Shown here piece by piece: positions 32,951-64,000 of a stretch of DNA of 64,000 nucleotides (within the stretch, counting starts at the first letter, position 1; the number at the start of each line of letters is the position of its first letter). This DNA comes from Apus apus (taxonomy: Eukaryota; Chordata; Aves; Apodiformes; Apodidae), in assembly GCF_020740795.1 (NCBI RefSeq), contig NC_067282.1, positions 144,384,858 through 144,448,857 on the forward strand, read 5' to 3'. The notes beneath the pieces were generated by a model. It was not told where the DNA came from. It made no database searches and was given only the letters and a program-made list of their open reading frames with translations. The position numbers and the translations under genes were made by a program.

Positions 32951-35774
32951 AACTTTTAGTTTCACTTTTTTATGATCTGTAAGATCAAAGGGTGGATAAA
33001 AGATGCCAGTTAGAGACAATGGCTCTTCACTCTGTGAGAGGACTGTCTATAAACATGACTCAGTCTCAAGTGATGGGATCTAAACTGAGCTAGGAAGCAG
33101 GCAGCCTATGCCTGCGTCTTAAGCAATACTGATGGAGGGAGGTTGCCAGTAAGCCCAAACTGTCGCCCAGAGGCAGAGTGCTCCCCCCGACTCGAACTCT
33201 GTAAAAAGGAGGCACTCCCCTTCCTATTTGTTACCTCCTCTGCCACCCTGCAGAGGGAAGGGTTGTTCTCTCTTCACCCCTGTAATTTTGCTGCCAGGAG
33301 GAGTTTTGCAGTCTGAGATAACCAGTTACTGAAGCTAGACATTGCTAAACAGTAAATCTGTTGCTGAAATCAATACAATGCAAACCCAGTTAGTTTTATG
33401 TAGAATATTTTTATTATTATATTGACAGTCTCTGTTAAATTAACCTGGGCAGTCCAAGCACATTCTCAAGGAACAGAACTTTTTCCTACACTACACACAA
33501 TAATTTGAAGGGTGAAACAAACTCAGAAAAAACGATATTTTATGTTGAGGAGATACAAGTTTCAGTTACCAATGTGTAAAGTACAGTAAGGTATGTATGC
33601 CATAGGAAATGATTGGATATTAAAAATCATCTGTGATTCTTTTCTATGGGATACTTACTGATGAGTAAACTCTGACTGCTTGACAGTCCTGTTGTGGGGA
33701 GAGAACAGTGTCTGGGAGATATTTCTCTGGATGGTGTCTGCTAGCAATTAATACTTGCCGTGGTGTTTGCTCTTGTTATCATCACTAACTTGGAGTCACT
33801 GGCTGTAAGGGATTTATCCATTGCCCTGGTTCCAGACTGTTCCAGCAACTGGTGCTTCAGGGAGCCAAGAAGCAGAGGGGGAGGGGCAGGAGAGGGCTCC
33901 ATGGCATTTCCCCTCTGTGTGTTTATAAAGTATGGTGCAGGAAGAAAACACAAACATCATCAATGTTTATGCTGAAGGCTTAAAGGGCATGTGGGCTGTG
34001 CTGCAAGGCTGCTTTGTGGGCTCTGTGCTTTGTGTACAAGTAGAGGAGATGGACATACTTGTGGCTCATAGCTTTGTGGTTGAGGTTTTCAGTTTCCTTC
34101 GCCACATGCCAGCCAGGCTTTGAAGATGGCCAACAAAGATTTTCATCTGTAAAAGGGCACCTACACATATGTGTATCTAAGTGCAGACATGCACACTCAT
34201 GCATAACCCTACAGAAACTTCTGGAAGGAACCAAACTGACTGTCTTTTACAAGCCCTTTGTCCAGGTGCTTATGTCTGTTGCCAGCCTGCCTCTAAGGCT
34301 GCTGTGGTTCCACTTTCCCAGGGGTGATTGCCAAACCCAGTGTGCTCTGACTGCTTGCACGATTTGCTGCTTGCTGCAACAAGGTTGTGCTGGATGGATT
34401 TTTTCAACTCCAGTCTTTGGAGTAACCCTGTTAAGGGACACAGAAGAGTTAATTGCTTTTGCTCAAGCGGTGCAAAGCAGTTAAACATGATCCCGGCTGG
34501 GACTGGGATGCTCAGCTCTCTTTTACAGCCTCAGGGATTTGTGATTTGGGTTGTCTCTTTAAGATACTATGCAAATAGAGAGTGCTGGTATGAGAAGATG
34601 AAATAAATGTTCAGCTGTTTTCCCATGCTCTGGGAGTAAAAGCACCTCTAATATCAATAGAGAAAGAGATTTCATATAACATGTTCACAAAAATTAGGTG
34701 ATTTGCTTTAGGAGAGTGTATTTTTCATTGCTAGTCATCTGACTGACAAGATATTTCTCTGTTTTCTGTTCATTATTATTTGCAGCTTTTAATAATCAGT
34801 TGCACTATTTCTACAGACAATTTTAGCTGTAAACGAGTATTGCTTTTCCACAATTCATAATTCCCACCACTGGACTGGTGAATGGTCTTTTCTGCTAAGT
34901 GGTCAGATGCAATTTTTCCCTGACTGAACAATTTAGGATTCCTCCACGTACTCAGCTCTTACATGAACAAACATGCATTAACATACACACACACATATAC
35001 ACAAGTGAATATATAATTCACCATCAAAACTGAGCCACTACTAAATTCAGCACCAGATACCTTTTAATGCACCTTCCTCCCTTTCATCGGGGGGATTCTG
35101 AAGCACAGGTTTAAATGACCATGTTCAAGTGATAGAAACAGGAAAAAAAGTGTCATAGTTTAATTAAATAGGGCCTTTGTTTTGCCTTTGATTCTGCTGA
35201 GGACAAATCCACGTTCCTTTCAAAAAAACTAGGAGCAGAAGCAAATCATGTGCAAATAATGAAAGAATCATGCAGACTATTTGGGAGGGAGCCTCTGTGA
35301 AGTGGGAAATATGTTCACAGGCATTGTTTGCTGCTGGTATTTAAAATGCCATTTGTCTTCTGGAAATGTTATTGCAATTAAAAACTTGCTCAGCCAAATG
35401 AAGTGAATCAGACAGTGCTTATTTACAAGAACATTTGGAATGAATAATATTTGGCATCATTTCTGAAGGCTGACAGTTATGAAACCTCTTCCTTTTACAG
35501 ATGCATTTTGCATCTTTTTATAGTATTCTTTTACTGGCCAGCCAAAATATGAACTTGTTTCCCTAACTAGGAAAGCAGCAGTCTCCAGCACATACACATA
35601 GGTATGTGAGCATAAGCATAATATACTTAAATATTGCCTATAGGAAACCCACAGGATGAAACAAGGGTATGTCTGTCTGGAAGGTACACAAGACTCCCTT
35701 CTTCACCCGTCACAGGAAGTGCCTCCAAGCCAGCACAAAAATCAAATTCCCAGGACTGAAAACATTTTTCCCCT

Positions 35775-35780
35775 TTTAAT
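35775..35780 (-). promoter_or_regulatory. candidate polyadenylation signal (ATTAAA) for FAM180A
   Basis: Minus-strand ATTAAA about 100 bases beyond the FAM180A stop codon. A canonical AATAAA on this strand occurs only much further away (near 33412), so the real 3' end is undecided. Confidence 0.25.
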
Positions 35781-35880
35781 ATGGAACTATAAAGTGGATT
35801 CCACAAGAGGGAGCTCAAAAACAAATAATCTTTCATGAAGCAGGCTATTAAACTCATGACAGAATAAAGTGGAGTATGTG

Positions 35881-59769
<23,889 letters not shown>

Positions 59770-62700
59770 CGTTCTTTTAAAAATATGTTATGTCTAGCTG
59801 TATAGTAGCTTTTCTATTTCCTACCTCCTTTCTTTTCAGGAATAAATTAATGACTTTTCCTCTCCCCCTCCCCCTTTGTAGGAGAACCTGTCTGTTCTTC
59901 TGAGTACAGCTGAAGTCAGTGTGCAGCTCCTTTCCCAAACCAAGTCTCTCCGGGATCAGGAAACCTACTTTCACAGACAGACTTTGTTTTTATCCACATC
60001 TGGAATGACTCATGGTGCATGTGAGTTTGCTGGCAGCTGTGTGAATAAATATCATTACATTTTTGTAGTTGAGTTTCATTTGTTATATGGGCCAGTTGGA
60101 ATTTATTTTTGTCCAATAAACAGCCACAAGTAACTTCACTCAGGAACACTCTTGAATCCTAGCTCTGTAGCTACTCTTCTGTAAGGCAGGGGGCTATATG
60201 CTACCCCCTGTCTAAGGCAAAAGCCTCCTCTGGAATGATGTACAGCTGCCCTTGGACACTGAAGTCAGGGAGTGAGGCAAGTTCTCTGCAAGAGAAATTT
60301 GCTACTGTGATTCATATAATCACTCCTTTGTTAAGAGCACATAACACCACACTCAGCCTTCAGTTCTGCAAGACAAGTCCTGGCCTTTTCCTCCTTTTGG
60401 CCAGTGCAGAGAATAGGAAAATCCAAATCCTTAACTGGCTCTCCTCAGTGGTACTACAGGGAACACTAAGCAATCTGCAATAGGTAGGCTGATTGAAGAG
60501 AGGTGATGTTCAACAAAAAGTCTACTGGTAGACATCTCTTTGCTGACACTTGCCCCAGGGAAGACAACACTGGAAACATAGTTCACAGCATAGTGGAAGC
60601 TGCAGGTATGTACTGTCCCTGGCACAGCTTCAGCAGCAGCATCAAGGGAATACAGCATTTGTGGGAATACAGCACTGGAATAACAGCAGGTTGCTGCATG
60701 TTGGAACAGACCAATGAAAAATAAGAACACAAGGTGTATTTAGCAAATCAAGAGATAGGGGATACTCCATTTAGTGCCTAGAATGATCAGTCTAATTCTC
60801 TTTTATAGGTGTGTGTAAGCCAGAAAAAAATCTACAGATGTTAATGGATTTACACTGATGTAGAACTGACACATAAGAGAGAAAACTCCAGCTCAGAAGG
60901 TATACGTAAAAGAATTAAGAGAAAGGACCAAGAGCTGGAATGACAGAGGGCACTGTGGCTCAGGATTAATGGGCACTGGCAGGAAGGCATGGAGAAAACC
61001 TGTTCAGCTCCTGTCTGTCACATGCCAAAGTCTGGCCATAGCCTAAGTTCCCTCATTCTTCTCTGTCCCAGCTTCAAGTAACACCAGCTGTAAAGGAAGG
61101 AGGAGGGTCAAATAAGGTTGTCTTGCTCAAGGCGACTTCACTTCTTTTCCTACATGTACAGATTTTCCTATGCACAGGCTGCCTCAGGTTACTCCCAGAA
61201 GAACAGCACATGAATGTAAGGCACTGTTTTCCATGCCAAGGAGATGACAAAAGATATAATTCAAGAAGAGGGTTGTTGACTAACGCTCTTGCTATATATT
61301 CTTCTTGTTACCATAACATATTAGGGATGGATCTGAATGCAAGGTTAAAGCTAAGAGTGGGGTCACTCATATGTATCTGTCTGGAAATTATGGAGCTGGA
61401 GCAGACTAGTTTTACATTCCCTAGAGAGAAAAAGAGAGAAAGAGAAAAGCCACAAGAGGATGATTATGCCTACTTAGCTCGGATAAGTCTCTTAAGACAT
61501 GATGAGTTGCTCTCTAGAGAAGGTGGATCCAGTCATCAGCATGGTCAAATCTGAAATTATGTGCATCAAGATGATTTCCATGAAGAAGGGACAAGTTGAA
61601 TCATAATAAGGGGGTAATGATTTGTCAATCACTGAGGAAAAAAACATTGTGGTATAACTCCTACTGGAAAGACTTCAGGAAGGAGAGCTTGAGGAAGTAC
61701 ATTTTACTGTAGTAAACCACTTTAGTGAAAGCTCTATAACAAGCAAACACAGTGGGTATAGATGGCTTCATTAACTTAACTGGTAGCCTAGCTACCCTGG
61801 CATGATGATCTTAATGTAAGCAGGGTCTGTGAACAAGACATTTCAAAGTTAGGCAGACAATGGAGAGGCAGCATTTAGGATGTGCATTGAAGGCTTGATA
61901 GATAAAAGAAAATCTCAAGAAAACTTAAAATTCTAGGGGTAACAAAGGAACACATTTTCCATGGTATTTGGGGAGGAGGGACAGAAAGTATTCTGAAGTG
62001 ATGCGTCATCTCATTGTTTACATATAAGGAAGCAGCAGCTAATAAGAGAGGATGGAGACTAGGCAGACTAAGCTTTGCCCCTAAGCTAGAATCAGAACTG
62101 TTTTGCAGAAAGAGCCCTGCGGGATGTTTCTGTCTCCTGGTGGGCAGTGACAGGACGCTTCCTCTGTTCATTCATTGTCACTGCTTAGTATAACCAACAT
62201 AGAAAGGGAGAGGAGAAAAATCCCAGGGATTTCCTCCCCTAATTTTCTCTTCCACTTCCAGCATCTGAAGCAAGCACCCTAGGAGCAGCAGCAGCAGATC
62301 AGCTGATAGAGACAGAGGAGATATGTGAAAAGACTGGCATATAGGTCAAAGGGATATGAGAGTGTGAAATGAGTACTAATATCTCCTTTTTCAGACCCTG
62401 GAGATGTTGCTTTGAAGCTACATTATATGTGGGTTTTTAAATTATTATGATTTATTTCTTCTTAATCCTTAATCCTGTCTGGCTACACAATCCTCTGTAG
62501 CCGCCTTTTCCTTATCTGAGCTCAAATACCAACTCTCCCCATCTGTGGTTCAAGGCCCTGCTCCTCAGTGCAGTCTTCAGGCATTCTAGCTCTGACTGCC
62601 TCTCTGTGTGTACCACAAGTGGAGGACAAATTTTACTTTAAGACTGTGAATGATGTACTCAAATCTGTTTTCTTACAGGGAATGCAGTTGTAAATATAAC

Positions 62701-64000
62701 AGATTCATGTAAAATAACTCTTTTCTTGCAGCATCTTCTCAAGAAAGGGAAATGCCCCTTTTCTGTATACCTTTTTCTCTCCCATATGTGTGTATAAACA
62801 CAGAGTCATATCCTCCCTATTAAAAAGCCCTCCAGATGAAGCTAGGAAACAAATATTTCAAGCATGCTCAGGGCATACAGCTTCTACTACTCTCATGACT
62901 GTATTTTATTAGATAGTTGTTCAGTTTCAGCTTGAGGCAGTTTCTGTGTATGCTGGAGGTTTGAATCACAGCAACTATAATGCATGCTGAAGCAGGGTAG
63001 AAATTCTCACTACTTATAAATATTAAATACTCCTAGATTACTTTGGAATTATCAAGCAGAGGAGCTTTATCGTGAAGAATTCATCCTGAAGATGTGTCTG
63101 GTAGGAGAGGGTGCCATGTTGCTGAAGCCAGGAGACTGAGGGCTGGTCTGCCTGCTGGTTGATCTTCAGGTCTTAAATCAGAGTAACACTAGACAGTGTC
63201 ACAGTAATGTTAAGGTTAATACTTATGTTTTGCCAGTTGTCATAAATCAAGGTGTTGGTTCTGCAAGTCCTTCAACGCTCTCTGAGAGACCTTTCAGGCA
63301 CAGGAAAAGTATGACTGACTGCTGCCCCTGGCAGGCTGCTTGAGCCTTTCCATCTGATTCTTCCATCACAGTGCTGTCAGGAATGTCTGTATGTACTGCT
63401 ATTCTCACACAGTCTCTTTAAAAAACATGGAAATAGGGAGGAAAGAAAGGAGTGGGTGAATACTGAGCAGGGAAGCTGTTTTCTTTCTTTTTGCAGCCCA
63501 AAAGAGAGCTGCCAGTGGCCCTCCAAAGCTGTCCTTCCTTTCCATCACATATGCTGTCATGTTGAAAGGACAATTTCAGCAGGCTGGGAGTGTACAAACC
63601 CTGTATTTCCCAGGGAATGATCTGGAGTGATCAGTGCTTCAGGTGAAGTGTCCTCTTTAGTAGCTCATAGTGTCAAATAACTTATAATCTAAAAAGACAA
63701 TAAAAGGGGAAACAAGGCAATGGGTGATGCAAGATCAGCAGCCTGTGAGTCTTCAAAAAAAAATTAGTATCTCTTTTTCACTGGAGAACACCAGCTCATT
63801 ATGTCAGTTCGGCTTTGCCTTCAATGAGCTTCTGCCAAACTCAAGATAGGGTTGCAGTCTGCCCTGACGTCTCAGTCTCTGTGAGAGTCCTTTGCAAATC
63901 TATCAAACAGAGATTTTTTTTACACTTGCCTTGGTTCAATTTGAAAAGAGTGTGTGGGGAGGAAGTTCTCCTGAATCAGAAAGTCTTCTCTGCAGCCAGA
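59770..64000. other. FAM180A 5' flank; no gene recognised
   Basis: This stretch should hold the FAM180A 5' UTR and promoter next to 59770. No TATA box, CpG island or conserved coding exon was recognised. Open frames such as 61123-61554 (143 codons) have no similarity that I know. In mammals the next gene on this side is MTPN; none of it is visible here. Confidence 0.6.

Larger units (their letters stand above)
31232..35880. other. spacer between SLC13A4 and FAM180A (5' UTR/promoter side, 3' UTR side)
   Basis: A 4.6-kb stretch between two genes that both read leftward. Its left end must hold the SLC13A4 5' UTR and probably its promoter; its right end must hold the FAM180A 3' UTR. A possible acceptor (CTTTTTCACAG on the minus strand, about 31341-31351) leaves room for an upstream non-coding exon. 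A locally GC-richer patch lies at about 33155-33310. No coding exon was recognised. A-rich tracts lie near 31780 and 32862-32950. Confidence 0.6.

Noticed and set aside
33180-33260. tRNA-like A box (TGGCAGAGGAGG) and B box (GTTCGAGTC) on the minus strand
   Set aside because: The spacing is possible, but I cannot fold an acceptor or anticodon stem, and a T-run lies between the boxes; probably coincidence.
34059-34484. 141-codon plus-strand open frame
   Set aside because: Cys/Leu-rich chance frame with two competing frames on the other strand.
61123-61554. 143-codon plus-strand open frame
   Set aside because: Composition includes a low-complexity Lys/Arg/Glu stretch and no family resemblance; no evidence of transcription.

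Overview
This is vertebrate genomic DNA, almost certainly from a bird. The first 265 bases are the 3' end of a CR1 LINE with the usual ATTCTATG tail, and there is a solo endogenous-retrovirus LTR of a type I associate with birds. Intron-rich genes with conventional GT-AG splice sites lie between AT-rich introns. I cannot name the species. The gene order SLC13A4 - FAM180A in tandem on the minus strand matches the segment around human 7q33.

Two protein-coding genes were reconstructed exon by exon. Both read from right to left (minus strand). SLC13A4 (sodium-dependent sulfate/dicarboxylate symporter, SLC13/DASS family) occupies 31231 down to 4460 in 16 coding exons. All 15 splice junctions join in frame and give a 633-residue protein from an ATG with an upstream in-frame stop to a TAA. 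FAM180A (predicted small secreted protein of unknown function) occupies 59769 down to 35881 in three coding exons: a signal-peptide exon, a 22.3-kb first intron, and two exons close together at the 3' end. It gives 192 residues. Almost all long open frames elsewhere are non-coding noise.

Layout: 1-4459 is the CR1 tail and the 3' flank/UTR side of SLC13A4; 4460-31231 is SLC13A4; 31232-35880 is the spacer holding the SLC13A4 5' UTR/promoter and the FAM180A 3' UTR; 35881-59769 is FAM180A; 59770-64000 is the FAM180A upstream flank, where no coding sequence was recognised.

The accessory content is mostly repeats: CR1, a solo LTR in SLC13A4 intron 14, a long TTA microsatellite just inside intron 15, a 194-196 bp element with 16-bp terminal inverted repeats in FAM180A intron 1, and several A-rich or AT-rich simple repeats. 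The most unusual item is at 9292-9530: a nearly complete 5S-rRNA-like head fused directly to a ~100-bp CR1 3' tail on the minus strand. This is the architecture of a SINE mobilised by a CR1 LINE.
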